DNA of 64,000 bases from Palsa-1392 sp963819975 (GTDB taxonomy: Bacteria; Verrucomicrobiota; Verrucomicrobiia; Chthoniobacterales; UBA10450). Both the position numbers and the translations under genes were made by a program. Each line of letters begins with the position of its first letter. The first letter of the stretch is position 1. Under the pieces are notes generated by a model. It searched no databases. It was not told the DNA's origin and worked only from the letters and a program-made list of their open reading frames with translations. The stretch covers positions 446,190-510,189 of the forward strand of contig CAWFYE010000002.1 in assembly GCA_963819975.1 (NCBI GenBank), given 5' to 3'. Positions 45,884 to 54,521 of the stretch are shown piece by piece.

Positions 45884-47590
45884 ATGAAAGGCGACTTCAC
45901 CCGAGACACATTTGATCCAGCCAAGCATTTCAGCCGCGTCCTGATGCAGCAGGGCCGCGTCACCGTAGACGCAGATTTCAACGAGCAAGCCGCTATCCTC
46001 CTCCATTACGTCCGGGCCCTGGCGCGGGATCTCATCGGGCCCTACGCGGGACCGGTCGAGAACGGCGGATTCGTTCTCCGGGTCGACGACCAGACCGGTC
46101 TGCAGATCGGCGCGGGGCGCTATTATGTCGACGGCATTTTGGTCGAGAACGAAATCGAGTGCGACTACGACGCGCAGCCGAATTATTCCCTGCCCGAGGG
46201 CGACCCATTCCAGGCGGAATTGCAAAAACCGAGCGGGGAGGAGTTCTGGCTTTATCTCGACGTCTGGGAACGCCACGTCACCGCGCTCGATGACGACAGT
46301 ATCCGCGAGAAGGCGCTCGGTGGTCCCGACACCTGCACCCGTTCGAAAATCGTCTGGCAGGTGAAGGCCCTGGCCGTCGAGACCGCACAAAAGGGAGCGG
46401 CCGATAAAATTAAGAAGCTAAAGGCCGAGCAGGCGAAGGTGAAAAAAGCTGCCGACGCGGCCGAAGGTCCGCTCAAGGAAGAACTGCAGGCGAAACTGAA
46501 GGAGCTCGATGCGGCCATCGCCGCGGCCAGCAAAGACGGAACCGCCAAAGAGATGGCCTGCGACACACCGCTCGCCGATCTGGTCGGCCTCGGGGCGGCT
46601 GCGCTCGCGGCTCGCATCGATCCCGGCCAGCAGGTGGTAGACGCTTGCATCACTCCGCCGGAATCAAAATATCGCGGGACCGAGAATCAGCTTTACCGGG
46701 TGGAAATTCACGATGGTGGCGCGGCGGGCGAAGCGACCTTCAAATGGTCGCGCGACAACGGCAGCGCCGAAACCGCCTGGCTTAGCACCTCTGGGAATGA
46801 CCTGGAAGTGGCCAGCACCCGTGGCTTCTGCGCGGGCGATTGGATCGAGCTGAGCTACGATGACCTGGAACTGCACGGCCAGACCGGAGTGCTCGTTAGG
46901 CTGGCGCAAGTCGAGGGCGGTGTCCTCTCAGTCGATCCCGCCTCCCTCCCGGCTGGCGACAGCCTCGTCTGGCCGGAAAAAACGAATCCGAGGATCCGGC
47001 GCTGGAACCAAAGCGAAAGGATCCGGCGCTGGAACCAAAGCGAAACTGAGGACATTGCGTTTTCAGGTGGCGTCGTTCCCGTTTCCGAACCAACCGCGCA
47101 GGATGATGCCTGGATCGATCTGGAAGATGGAATCCAGATCCAGTTTGGCGCGAACGGAGTCTATCGGAGCGGCGACTATTGGCTCATCCCGGCCCGCGTC
47201 GCCACGGGCGGGATCGAATGGCCCCTAACGACTGACGCAAACGATGAAACCGTCGCCAGCCTGCTTCCGCCGCGAGGCGTTGCGCATCACTTTGCGCCCC
47301 TCGGCTTTGTCAGTTGGAGCGATGAAAAATGGCAGATCCGGCCATGCCAGTGCGATTTCGAGCCGCTCAGCAGCTGCTTCGTTCGCGCCGCCGCCGACGC
47401 AACCAAGCCCCCTCATGTCGTCTCGCCCGCCAGCCCACCCAAGACGGCTCCCGGCGCCGTCGTCGCCACACCCTCAAAGGTCACGGCCACACCAAGCCGG
47501 GTCACAACGACACCGCCGAAGGTTACCGCCGTGGCCGGCACTGCGGCGAAGAAAACCGTTGCCTCGCGAAAGAAAAAGCCCACACCCTGA
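45884..47590 (+). CDS. DUF6519 eCIS protein with internal duplication and Lys/Thr/Pro tail
   Basis: The start MKGDFTRDTFDPAKHFSRVLMQQGRVTVDADFNEQ is the DUF6519 signature, known from eCIS and phage-like clusters. A GAGG ribosome site precedes the ATG. A Lys/Ala/Glu coiled coil lies at about 165-215, followed by a beta-rich domain. The 9-residue unit RIRRWNQSE occurs twice in tandem through a 27-bp duplication at 46991-47044. The last about 55 residues are a Pro/Thr/Val/Lys-rich disordered tail (TPSKVT-like units). It closes the cluster. Its role is unknown; an outer baseplate or receptor-binding role is possible. Confidence 0.88.
   Translation: MKGDFTRDTFDPAKHFSRVLMQQGRVTVDADFNEQAAILLHYVRALARDLIGPYAGPVENGGFVLRVDDQTGLQIGAGRYYVDGILVENEIECDYDAQPNYSLPEGDPFQAELQKPSGEEFWLYLDVWERHVTALDDDSIREKALGGPDTCTRSKIVWQVKALAVETAQKGAADKIKKLKAEQAKVKKAADAAEGPLKEELQAKLKELDAAIAAASKDGTAKEMACDTPLADLVGLGAAALAARIDPGQQVVDACITPPESKYRGTENQLYRVEIHDGGAAGEATFKWSRDNGSAETAWLSTSGNDLEVASTRGFCAGDWIELSYDDLELHGQTGVLVRLAQVEGGVLSVDPASLPAGDSLVWPEKTNPRIRRWNQSERIRRWNQSETEDIAFSGGVVPVSEPTAQDDAWIDLEDGIQIQFGANGVYRSGDYWLIPARVATGGIEWPLTTDANDETVASLLPPRGVAHHFAPLGFVSWSDEKWQIRPCQCDFEPLSSCFVRAAADATKPPHVVSPASPPKTAPGAVVATPSKVTATPSRVTTTPPKVTAVAGTAAKKTVASRKKKPTP
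46991..47044 (+). repeat. 27-bp perfect tandem duplication inside the DUF6519 gene
   Basis: Copies at 46991-47017 and 47018-47044 are identical and keep the reading frame, duplicating nine residues (RIRRWNQSE). Perfect identity suggests a recent slippage event. Confidence 0.9.
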
Positions 47591-47640
47591 GCTGGAAAAC
47601 AGTGGCGAAGAAGGTTGGGCGAAAGCCTGAACGACGCCCT

Positions 47641-47802
47641 ATGCCAGGCATCCACGAACTCTCGCGACAGGTTTCAGCGGTCAAAAGCCGCAGAGTATCG
47701 ACATTGTCGAAGATTGATGCAATCGAACGCCTAGTCATCGGATTCGGGCTGCTCCCCGTGTCCTACCTGCTCCCCCATTTTGGCGAACGCCAATGCAGAT
47801 AA
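47641..47802 (+). CDS. Possible 53-residue small protein overlapping the IF2_N-HEPN gene
   Basis: ATG 47641 opens a 53-codon frame (MPGIHELSRQVSAVKSRRV..., then a hydrophobic LVIGFGLLPVSYLL, ending ERQC R). Its TAA (47800-47802) overlaps the ATG of the next gene (47793) by ten bases, so it could drive that gene by coupled translation. No family is recognised. The frame stays open upstream into the DUF6519 gene, so chance cannot be excluded. Confidence 0.35.
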   Translation: MPGIHELSRQVSAVKSRRVSTLSKIDAIERLVIGFGLLPVSYLLPHFGERQCR

Positions 47803-48701
47803 GGCAAGCTCCCGAAGCCTCGGCGCCTCCCCAGCTCGACAAGCCGATAGAGACGTTGTCCGGGACCAGTGTTCATATCGCGCCGCCCATAACGGTGAAG
47901 AGAATGGCGGCGAAACTTGGACTCAAGCCGCATCAAATCATCCAAGAGCTCATGTTAGTCGACATTTTCGTCCAAGCTGATGAGGCGATTCCCGCTGAAG
48001 TAGCAGCCACAGTTGCGGCCAAGCACGGTTTCATTCTGAAAGACCGTCCGGTATCGGCTGTAGGCGAATTGGAACATCGTTGCTTCCCTCCGCACCGCCC
48101 GGCTGAAACTGCCTCTCGTCGGGAACTAACGCTAGGAGAGGTATTGTGCGAGTTGAATGCAACGATTCTCGTATTCCTGCGGGCCGCGGATGCGCTTGCT
48201 TCCGCGCTGAGTGCCCAGGCAGAGCTGGATTGGTCTCCAGCCGTCATTGCTCTATGCAAGGCTTTCGAGCTCGAGACTGTAGATCGGATTCTATTGCCGC
48301 TTCGTTTGAAGTCTGCCGGCTTAGACTTGCGGAATGATATTCCGGACAAGGATCTCGGCCGGGTAACAAAATATTGTTCTTCGCCGACCGCGCGCCCTCC
48401 GGAATTGGGGACATTGGGCCGTTTCTTAAGTACGGCGATTCACAGCCGCGAAAGACGGAAATCCAGCGTACAGATCCGGACATTTTATGAAGTTGTCTCA
48501 CTCTGGCCCCGATCCCGCTGGATTGTAGATAAAGAGGGTCTTCCGGCAGGCCTGGAGCGTCTCACGACCGACTTCCGAAATCGGGCTGCCCATATCGAAA
48601 GGATGACGGAAGAGGAATTTCATGGTTGTAGCGCGTTCCTCCGGGAGCGGCCTCAGGAGCTTATCATCAAGCTGTTCGTTGCGACGGACGCCGCCGCTTA
48701 G
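47793..48701 (+). CDS. IF2_N-like domain fused to a HEPN-like domain, unknown function
   Basis: Residues 30-83 match the small helical IF2_N domain found at the start of translation factor IF-2 (ITVKRMAAKLGLKPHQIIQELM, IFVQADEAIPAEVAATVAAKHGFILK). The rest is a helical region of about 190 residues. It has an ELETVDRILLPLRLK helix and, near the end, DFRNRAAHIERM. Arg262 to His267 (RNRAAH) fits the Rx4-6H signature of HEPN ribonucleases. A toxin or defence RNase that docks on nucleic acid or ribosomes is an inference. It lies in the accessory patch after the eCIS and has a lower GC look than its neighbours. Confidence 0.65.
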   Translation: MQIRQAPEASAPPQLDKPIETLSGTSVHIAPPITVKRMAAKLGLKPHQIIQELMLVDIFVQADEAIPAEVAATVAAKHGFILKDRPVSAVGELEHRCFPPHRPAETASRRELTLGEVLCELNATILVFLRAADALASALSAQAELDWSPAVIALCKAFELETVDRILLPLRLKSAGLDLRNDIPDKDLGRVTKYCSSPTARPPELGTLGRFLSTAIHSRERRKSSVQIRTFYEVVSLWPRSRWIVDKEGLPAGLERLTTDFRNRAAHIERMTEEEFHGCSAFLRERPQELIIKLFVATDAAA

Positions 48702-48896
48702 TGTCGTCAGACGATCGAGTGCTCGCCAATTCAGTAGCTTCGGCATTCCCCGCTTCGCCGCGCGCATTACGAAAGCGACTCAGATGCATCAGAATCTTCG
48801 AGGCGGGAACGTTTCGGATGTTTTAGTCGGGCACGGGCGCGAACTCTAACGAGAGCTTATGGACTGCTGGGTTGAAAACCCGGTCGGCAATTCGCC

Positions 48897-49331
48897 TTAA
48901 CCGATCAACGCCTTTACCCGTTGGACGGTGGAAACACCTTTGCTGGCGATCGTTGCCGCATTTCGGACCGACTGGCCCGATTTCAATAGGCGGACGATGT
49001 CCCTGTGTTTCTGGAGAAACTCCTTCGGCGACACAGTCGTTCCTGCGGGCCGGCCAAGCTTCTGACCGCGGCGCCTCGCTTCTGCCAGCCCGGAGGCGAT
49101 GCGGGCTCTCAGCACTTCCAGCTCGCTGCGCGCCATCTCAGCAAGAAGGGCGAGCATGATGCCAGCGACCGGGTTGCGCTTGCCGCTCGGCAGCAACGTC
49201 TCGATGCCTTGGGCGTGCCAGTAGAGGGAAACTCCGTGTTGCTCCAGGGTTTCGACGAACTTGTGCGTCACGCTATTCCGGCGCCCGAGGTTCGCGAGGT
49301 CAAGTCGGCAAAAGAAGCAGCGTCGGAACAA
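48897..49331 (-). pseudogene. Truncated serine recombinase (resolvase family), catalytic N-terminus missing
   Basis: The frame reads as the second half of a resolvase-type recombinase. It has an L-x-x-LGRRN segment equivalent to SRLGRN, VETLEQHGVSLYWHAQGIETL, NPVAGIMLALLAEMARSELEVLRARIASGLAEARRRGQKLGRPAGT and a C-terminal helix-turn-helix (QSVRNAATIASKGVSTVQRVKALI). The N-terminal 60-70 residues with the catalytic serine are absent and not found in other frames upstream. It is a dead remnant of a mobile element, about 0.6 kb from the right tRNA repeat. Confidence 0.75.
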
Positions 49332-49527
49332 CTCTCAGCCCGAGACGTTTCGGAAGCGGAAGAACTGAGCAGGTTTCAGGATAGTGAACCTCTCTTGGCT
49401 CAGATGATGCCCGACCTCGTGGAACTCAACCGATTGCAAGATTCGACCCGTCCCCCCAACCCAGTGCCTAATGATGGCTCGCTCGTAGTCCTTGCCGCGG
49501 CTCGTGGTGTTTGTTGCCTCGATCGTA

Positions 49528-49884
49528 ATGAGTTCGCCCGTGCTTGCCCTTTTAGCGTTAGCGGCCGGAGTCGGCGGAATCATGATGGCCATTGCGGCGG
49601 TTAAAGAAAGTGAAGCAGAGGACGTGCCGCTTCCTCGTCGGCTTGAGCTCCTGACGGACGCTTACCCGAAGGCTTTTAATCGGGCTATCGGCGTGTGCTT
49701 TGAAATTAATCATGAGCTTCCGCGCGAATTCGACATTTCAGACCTCGCAGCGATAAAAACGGCGATTTTGAAGACCCATGAACGATATTCCAACTTGACC
49801 ATGAAATTCGTCGGCCCTTCTATGATTGGCGCGCCAAGGCCTGGAGGCGTTACCCCGTGCTCGCAAACGTCCGCGGGCACCTGA
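49528..49884 (+). CDS. Hypothetical membrane-anchored protein
   Basis: ATG 49528 opens 118 codons. A hydrophobic N-terminal helix (SSPVLALLALAAGVGGIMMAIAAV) is followed by a soluble part with LPRRLELLTDAYPKAFNRAIGVCFEINHELP and ISDLAAIKTAILKTHERY. The composition looks protein-like, but no family is recognised. The end runs into odd Pro/Ser/Thr-rich sequence just before the tRNA repeat, so the 3' end may have been replaced at the att site. Confidence 0.4.
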   Translation: MSSPVLALLALAAGVGGIMMAIAAVKESEAEDVPLPRRLELLTDAYPKAFNRAIGVCFEINHELPREFDISDLAAIKTAILKTHERYSNLTMKFVGPSMIGAPRPGGVTPCSQTSAGT

Positions 49885-49922
49885 TGAGACAGGGCAAACG
49901 CAGAAGTCGTCCCCGTTTACGG

Positions 49923-49949
49923 GTGGTTCGAATCCACTCCTGCCCACCA
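49923..49949 (+). repeat. Right copy of the 27-bp tRNA-Tyr 3' end (putative attR)
   Basis: Exact copy, same orientation, of tRNA-Tyr bases 19701-19727, including the CCA. The sequence upstream does not continue as a tRNA, so this is only the 3' part. With the copy at 19701 it bounds about 30.2 kb that holds the complete injection-system cluster and a recombinase remnant. Confidence 0.75.
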
Positions 49950-49982
49950 TCTTTCACTGGAAAAGTCTCGCGGCGCGCGAGC

Positions 49983-51062
49983 TTATGGTCGTAACAGCGC
50001 GGAATCGATCTCGCTCAGCTTCGCGCAACCGCACAAGAGCATCGCTTCGTCGAGCTCGTGGCGCAGGATCTCGAGCACCTGCCGCGCGCCTTCTTCGCCG
50101 TTAACGCACAATCCCCACAACACCGGTCTTCCGACCAGGACCGCGCGCGCTCCGAGCGCGATCGCTTTCAGCACATCGCTCCCACGCCGCACGCCGCCAT
50201 CGACATAGATCTCACAGAGATCACCGGCTGCTTCGACCACGTGCGGTAGCACCTCGCAAGTGGCGGGCGCCGTGTCGAGCTGGCGTCCGCCGTGATTGGA
50301 AACCACCACCGCTTTCGCGCCGTGCTCCGCTGCCCGGCGCGCGTCGTCGCCGCGGCAGACGCCCTTTATCACGACCGGCAGTCGTGTCGCTGCGCAGAGC
50401 CAGCCGAGATCATCGAACCCGAGATCAGATTTGAAATTATCTCGCACATAGGCAGCCAGGCCCGAGCCCTGCACCTCAGGCATCTCGCCTTTGCCTAACG
50501 GGCAAAGGTTTTCCACCGCCAGTCCGTCCGGCAGGCGAAAGCTGTTCCGCGCATCGCGCTCACGCGTGCCGAGACCGGGCGCGTCGACCGTCAGAACGAT
50601 CGCTTCCGCGCCGGCCGCCTCGGCCCGTTGCACCAGTTCGCGTGTGATCCCGCGGTCCTTGTAGATATAAAGCTGGAACCAGCGCGGGCTACCGGCCTCC
50701 GCAAAGACCCGCTCCATCGCCGTGTTCGAGAGTGAGCTGAGGATGAATAGCGTCCCGGCAGCTTTCGCTGCTCTGGCGGTCGCGATCTCACCCGCTTCGC
50801 AGGCCAGTTTATGAAAAGCCGTCGGCGCGACCAGGATCGGCATCGAGACCACTTGATCCAGGACCGTGGTGGCGAGGTCGCGCGGTCCAACTCCGGCCAG
50901 GACGCGGTAATAAAGTTTCAGCCGCGACCAGCCATCTGTGTTTTCGCGCAAAGTAAGCTCATCCAGCGCCCCGCCTTCGTAGTAATCGAAAGCATCGCGC
51001 GCGATCCTCTCTCGCGCGGCGCGGGCGTAGTCAGCGATGTTGAGCAGAAGGTCGGATTTCAT
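49983..51062 (-). CDS. FMN-dependent alpha-hydroxyacid oxidase/dehydrogenase
   Basis: Member of the glycolate/lactate oxidase (LldD-like) family oxidising L-2-hydroxyacids. The 359-residue TIM barrel begins NIADYARAARERIARDAFDYYEGGA, with the active Tyr region. It continues with VAPTAFHKLACEAGEIATARAA, FQLYIYKDRGITRELVQRAEAAGAEAIVLTVDAP, the Lys in VVIKGV, SNHGGRQLDTAPAT with catalytic His and Arg, and DGGVRRGSDVLKAIALGARAVLVGRP. It is probably soluble. Which hydroxyacid it uses is not visible. A decayed copy of its 5' end lies at 52940-53052. Confidence 0.92.
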   Translation of the reverse strand: MKSDLLLNIADYARAARERIARDAFDYYEGGALDELTLRENTDGWSRLKLYYRVLAGVGPRDLATTVLDQVVSMPILVAPTAFHKLACEAGEIATARAAKAAGTLFILSSLSNTAMERVFAEAGSPRWFQLYIYKDRGITRELVQRAEAAGAEAIVLTVDAPGLGTRERDARNSFRLPDGLAVENLCPLGKGEMPEVQGSGLAAYVRDNFKSDLGFDDLGWLCAATRLPVVIKGVCRGDDARRAAEHGAKAVVVSNHGGRQLDTAPATCEVLPHVVEAAGDLCEIYVDGGVRRGSDVLKAIALGARAVLVGRPVLWGLCVNGEEGARQVLEILRHELDEAMLLCGCAKLSEIDSALLRP

Positions 51063-51302
51063 TTGGATCGGCGAATAAATCTCCGGCTTCGAAGGCGGTT
51101 CTTCAAAGTGATCGTCGTTTCACTGAAAGCAACCCACGCGAAAGTCAGTCCCGCGTTGCGATCGGCCGCTCGCGGACGGAGCTCCGAATTGGGAACCGAT
51201 TTCGAGCAAATTTTGGGCTTGCCACAAAGCTGACATTCACTTCAGCATGCCTCCGCGGTGGGCCACCGGGCCAATCCGGTTCCGGACCTCCGCATCCACA
51301 CT

Positions 51303-52838
51303 ATGTCATCAAAATCATGTCGGTTTTCATTCGACCCCTTTTCACGAAGCGTTCTTCGGCAACGCTTTGTCGTCTTAATTGTTGGCGCCAGCACGGTCTT
51401 CGGCCTGTTGGCGATCGCGCCTCGCATCCATGCTCAAGGCTCCACCCGCTCTGGCCACGATGAGGTGAGCACAGGCACCTGGGCCAAGCTTACCAATCAA
51501 CCACCGTTCCAGACCGACACCGCCATGCTTCTGACCGACGGCACGGTCATGGTACACCAATACAGTTCCCAAAACTGGTGGCGCCTCACGCCCGATAACA
51601 CTGGCAGTTACCTGAACGGCACCTGGTCACAACTAGGTTCGATGGCTTCCAACTACGGCCCCCTTTATTTTGCCTCCGCCGTGCTCGCCGACGGACGCGT
51701 CATCGTGGAAGGCGGTGAGTATAATTTCGGCAATGTGGCGGAGACCACTCAAGGCGCGATCTACGATCCGGTCGCCAACTCCTGGACGAATGTCAACCCG
51801 CCCGCGGGATGGACGTTCATGGGCGATTCTCCCGGTGTCGTCCTGGCCGACGGAACCTTCATGTTGGGACAGGCCGGTGGTTTCTCGAAAAAGCAAGCCG
51901 TCTTCGATGCTGCCACTCTTACCTGGACCGCGGTCGGCACAGGAAAGGCGGATTTCTTTGCCGAGGAAGGCTTTTGCCTCCTGCCTAACGGGAATGTCTT
52001 GACGGTCGATTGTAGCAATGGGACGAACACCGAGACCTACAATCCCGCCACCGATCAATGGACAACCGCGGGTAGTACGATCGTGAAACTGCCCGATTCC
52101 GGCAGTCTCGAGATCGGTCCTCTTATCCAGCGCCCCGATGGGACCGTCGCCGCCTTCGGCGGGCTTCCGCACACGGCACTTTACAATACCGCGACCGGTA
52201 CCTGGGCGGTTGGACCTGATTTCCCTGGCGGTAACGACATGGCGGATGGCCCGGCCAGCCTGCTCCCGGATGGTAACGTGCTTGTTTTCGCTAGCCCCGG
52301 CGTGTTTCAACTCCCGGCGAGTTTCTTCGTCTTTGATGGGACGACGTTTACGGCCGCACCCTCAACTCAAACCGCCGCCAACCATACCTCCTACGAAGGT
52401 CGCCAACTGGTCCTGCCGACCGGCCAGATCCTCTGGTTGATCTCCGACGGCCGTACCATCGATGTGGAGCTGTACACATCCACCGGCGTGCCCGACCGAG
52501 CCTGGGCCCCCGCTATCACCTCGGTGCCGACAAAGCTGATTCGTGGAAACTCCTATCAGATCTCAGGCACGCAATTCAACGGTCTTTCCTGTGGCTCCGA
52601 TTACGGCGACGACGCCGCCATGGCCACGAATTATCCACTCGTTCGCCTAACGAATTTAGCCACCGGACATGTCACGTATGCGCGGACGCACGATCATAGC
52701 AGCATGGGGATCGCGACCGGGAGCACGATCGTCACCACCACCTTCGACGTTCCGCTTGGGGCGGAGGCCGGGAAGACCACTCTCTCGGTAGTCGCGAACG
52801 GGATTGCGTCGCGGGCAAGGCGCGTCACTCTTCGCTAG
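51303..52838 (+). CDS. Secreted kelch-like/galactose-oxidase-type propeller protein
   Basis: ATG 51303 gives 511 residues with a long signal peptide (basic start, hydrophobic VVLIVGASTVFGLLAIAP, cut near IHAQG). The mature part has repeated kelch-like units with paired Gly and W/Y positions: SAVLADGRVIVEGGEY, YDPVANSWTNV, GVVLADGTFMLGQ, FCLLPNGNVLTVD, YNPATDQWTTAG, ASLLPDGNVLVFA. A C-terminal Ig-like region follows (LIRGNSYQISGTQFNGLS), as in galactose oxidase relatives. The catalytic copper Cys-Tyr site is not evident, so an enzyme role is unproven. A strong terminator follows. Confidence 0.78.
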   Translation: MSSKSCRFSFDPFSRSVLRQRFVVLIVGASTVFGLLAIAPRIHAQGSTRSGHDEVSTGTWAKLTNQPPFQTDTAMLLTDGTVMVHQYSSQNWWRLTPDNTGSYLNGTWSQLGSMASNYGPLYFASAVLADGRVIVEGGEYNFGNVAETTQGAIYDPVANSWTNVNPPAGWTFMGDSPGVVLADGTFMLGQAGGFSKKQAVFDAATLTWTAVGTGKADFFAEEGFCLLPNGNVLTVDCSNGTNTETYNPATDQWTTAGSTIVKLPDSGSLEIGPLIQRPDGTVAAFGGLPHTALYNTATGTWAVGPDFPGGNDMADGPASLLPDGNVLVFASPGVFQLPASFFVFDGTTFTAAPSTQTAANHTSYEGRQLVLPTGQILWLISDGRTIDVELYTSTGVPDRAWAPAITSVPTKLIRGNSYQISGTQFNGLSCGSDYGDDAAMATNYPLVRLTNLATGHVTYARTHDHSSMGIATGSTIVTTTFDVPLGAEAGKTTLSVVANGIASRARRVTLR

Positions 52839-52876
52839 CCAGCGGCGATAGTTTGCTGATCGCCAGCTCAGAATAT

Positions 52877-52910
52877 GACGCCGGTCCTGGCAGGACCGGC
52901 GTCTTTATTT
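52877..52910 (+). terminator. Strong rho-independent terminator
   Basis: A perfect 12-bp GC-rich stem (GACGCCGGTCCT with its complement at 52892-52903), a 3-base loop and a T-rich tail (TTTATTT). It ends the kelch-like gene transcript 39 bases after its stop. Confidence 0.9.
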
Positions 52911-52939
52911 CGTCGTAGAAGCTGATTTTTCAAAGCCGC

Positions 52940-53052
52940 TCACTGAACTTGCCAGCCTAAACCGCCTTCAGGGCAATCGAACGCGTCGACACGATCTTCG
53001 CTCTCGCGGCGCGGGCGCAGCCAGTGATGTTTGGCTGGAGATCGGATTTGAT
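52940..53052 (-). pseudogene. Decayed copy of the 5' end of the hydroxyacid oxidase gene
   Basis: On the minus strand the frame from 53052 reads IKSDLQPNITGCARAARAKI, close to MKSDLLLNIADYARAARERI at the start of the 51062 gene. The match continues through a TTCGAT and GAAGGCGG block (52962-52969) at almost the same distance from the start (83 versus 84 bases). The ATG is changed to ATC and similarity fades after about 110 bases. The rest of 52839-53210 holds only the terminator and no gene. Confidence 0.6.
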
Positions 53053-53210
53053 CTGGTCACGTCCATCATCTGCAAGTTATCCTCCAGAGCAACGCTCGAA
53101 AATCACCTTGATCGTCCCGGCCATTTCTAGTTGCCGCACCGACGTTTACACGAAAAACTGCCTGTTACCGCGTTTTCCCCCAATAGGGTGAGAACCGAAG
53201 GGCGGCCACA

Positions 53211-53627
53211 ATGATTTTTCAATTGGTTTACCAGAGTACCGCAACCCGGCACCTCACGGCGGGTGACCTGTTCCTGATCCTTGAGCAAAGCCGTGCGAAC
53301 AACGCCCGCCTTCAGATCACCGGGATGCTGCTTTATCATGGTGGTCACTTCCTGCAAATCCTCGAGGGGAATGAAGAGGTCGTACGCGAGCGATACGAGG
53401 TCATTGCCCGGGACGAGCGCCATGAGTGGGTCTCGCTCGTCATGACTGGTCCCAACGCCACGCGCGATTTTCCCGATTGGACGATGGGCTTCCGTGATCT
53501 TGGCCCGGACCAGGCGCCTGCCGAAGGCTGGACTGAGTTTCTCGAATCGGCCGAACTGCCGGCAAAACTCGCCTCCGCCGCCAGTTACGTGCGAGAATAT
53601 TTTTCTCGCTTTCCGCGACCAGACTAA
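53211..53627 (+). CDS. BLUF-domain blue-light photosensor
   Basis: BLUF proteins bind FAD and sense blue light through a Tyr-Gln hydrogen-bond switch. The 138-residue product is a single BLUF domain plus a short helical C-terminus. The key residues are at the family spacing: Tyr7 (LVYQST), Asn31 (SRANNARLQITGMLLYHGG) and Gln49 (FLQILEG). There is no fused output domain, so it must act by partner binding. No obvious partner is adjacent; the convergent neighbour is an aquaporin. Confidence 0.92.
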   Translation: MIFQLVYQSTATRHLTAGDLFLILEQSRANNARLQITGMLLYHGGHFLQILEGNEEVVRERYEVIARDERHEWVSLVMTGPNATRDFPDWTMGFRDLGPDQAPAEGWTEFLESAELPAKLASAASYVREYFSRFPRPD

Positions 53628-53660
53628 CAACGGCGAGGCGCTACCTAACGAGCAACCGCT

Positions 53661-54332
53661 TTAACTTCTCGCCGACGAACTCTCCGGCGCGACCACCATC
53701 TGCTGGACCTTCTCCGGACTGAGGAATTGAAAGGCGAGCGCCGCCACCGCGCCCCCGGCAAAATCCGCCAGGAGGTGAATCCAGACATTGGCGACCGCGT
53801 TCAGGCCCATCGCCGTGATGCCAAGCGCCACCGCCGGATTAAACGCGCCGCCAGAATAACTGCCGAGAGCAAAGGCGGCCGACACGACCGTGAAGCCGAT
53901 CGCGAGACCGTAAAACGAATTGTTGGAGTTGGCCTTGGCCGTTGCCACATTCAGCACGACAAAAGCGAGCGCGAAAGTCCCCAGAAACTCCGCCAGAAAA
54001 GGCACCACCGGGCTGGCGAATTCCATCGGCGTCACCGCCGGATGACCTTTCATGAAAAGAACCACATAGGCCGCGAGCAAACCGCCACCGGCCTGTCCGA
54101 TCATGTAGCCGGGCACATCTGCCAGGGGAAGTTTGCCCCGCATCCAGACAGCAAGCGTGACGGCCGGGTTGAGATGACCGCCGGAGATGTGGCCAGTGGC
54201 AAAGATCATGACCATGAGCATGGAGCCGATGGCGAGCGGTGGGATGACGCCCGCGCCGCCGTCGATGACGGTGCTGCCGACGGTGAGAACGAGGAAGAAA
54301 GTGCCGATAAATTCGCAGATGTATTTGTTCAT
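53661..54332 (-). CDS. aqpZ: Aquaporin/MIP-family channel
   Basis: The 223-residue protein has six membrane helices and both half-helix NPA motifs, GGHLNPAVT and GGAFNPAVA. It starts with CEFIGTFFLVLTVG, typical of bacterial water channels. Short loops and a small selectivity region suggest AqpZ-like water rather than glycerol transport, but the Ar/R residues were not assigned with certainty. A CCTAACGA copy (53644) lies just beyond the stop. Confidence 0.88.
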   Translation of the reverse strand: MNKYICEFIGTFFLVLTVGSTVIDGGAGVIPPLAIGSMLMVMIFATGHISGGHLNPAVTLAVWMRGKLPLADVPGYMIGQAGGGLLAAYVVLFMKGHPAVTPMEFASPVVPFLAEFLGTFALAFVVLNVATAKANSNNSFYGLAIGFTVVSAAFALGSYSGGAFNPAVALGITAMGLNAVANVWIHLLADFAGGAVAALAFQFLSPEKVQQMVVAPESSSARS

Positions 54333-54521
54333 AATAATGAGATTTCGAGCCGGGCTGGATGCCCGGCTCTCTTAAATCAAATTCGGCCGCATCAGGGCGA
54401 GTGAAAAAAATCGTCAGCCGAAATTTGCGCGACGCCGCTCCTCCTGAGGCCGCGAATCCCAGCGCGCGCCTGACAAAGCCTGCTTCCCGCCTCGGCATTT
54501 TCCTGATTCAATCGCTTAATC

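Noticed and set aside
49335..49592. Minus-strand frame just upstream of the recombinase remnant, first considered as its missing N-terminus
   Set aside because: The translation has no resolvase catalytic motif (no YxRxSxxxQ), so it is not the missing part.
49860..49949. Possible second tRNA gene ending in CCA
   Set aside because: Only the T-arm to CCA part matches; no acceptor 5' strand, D-arm or anticodon arm could be folded upstream.
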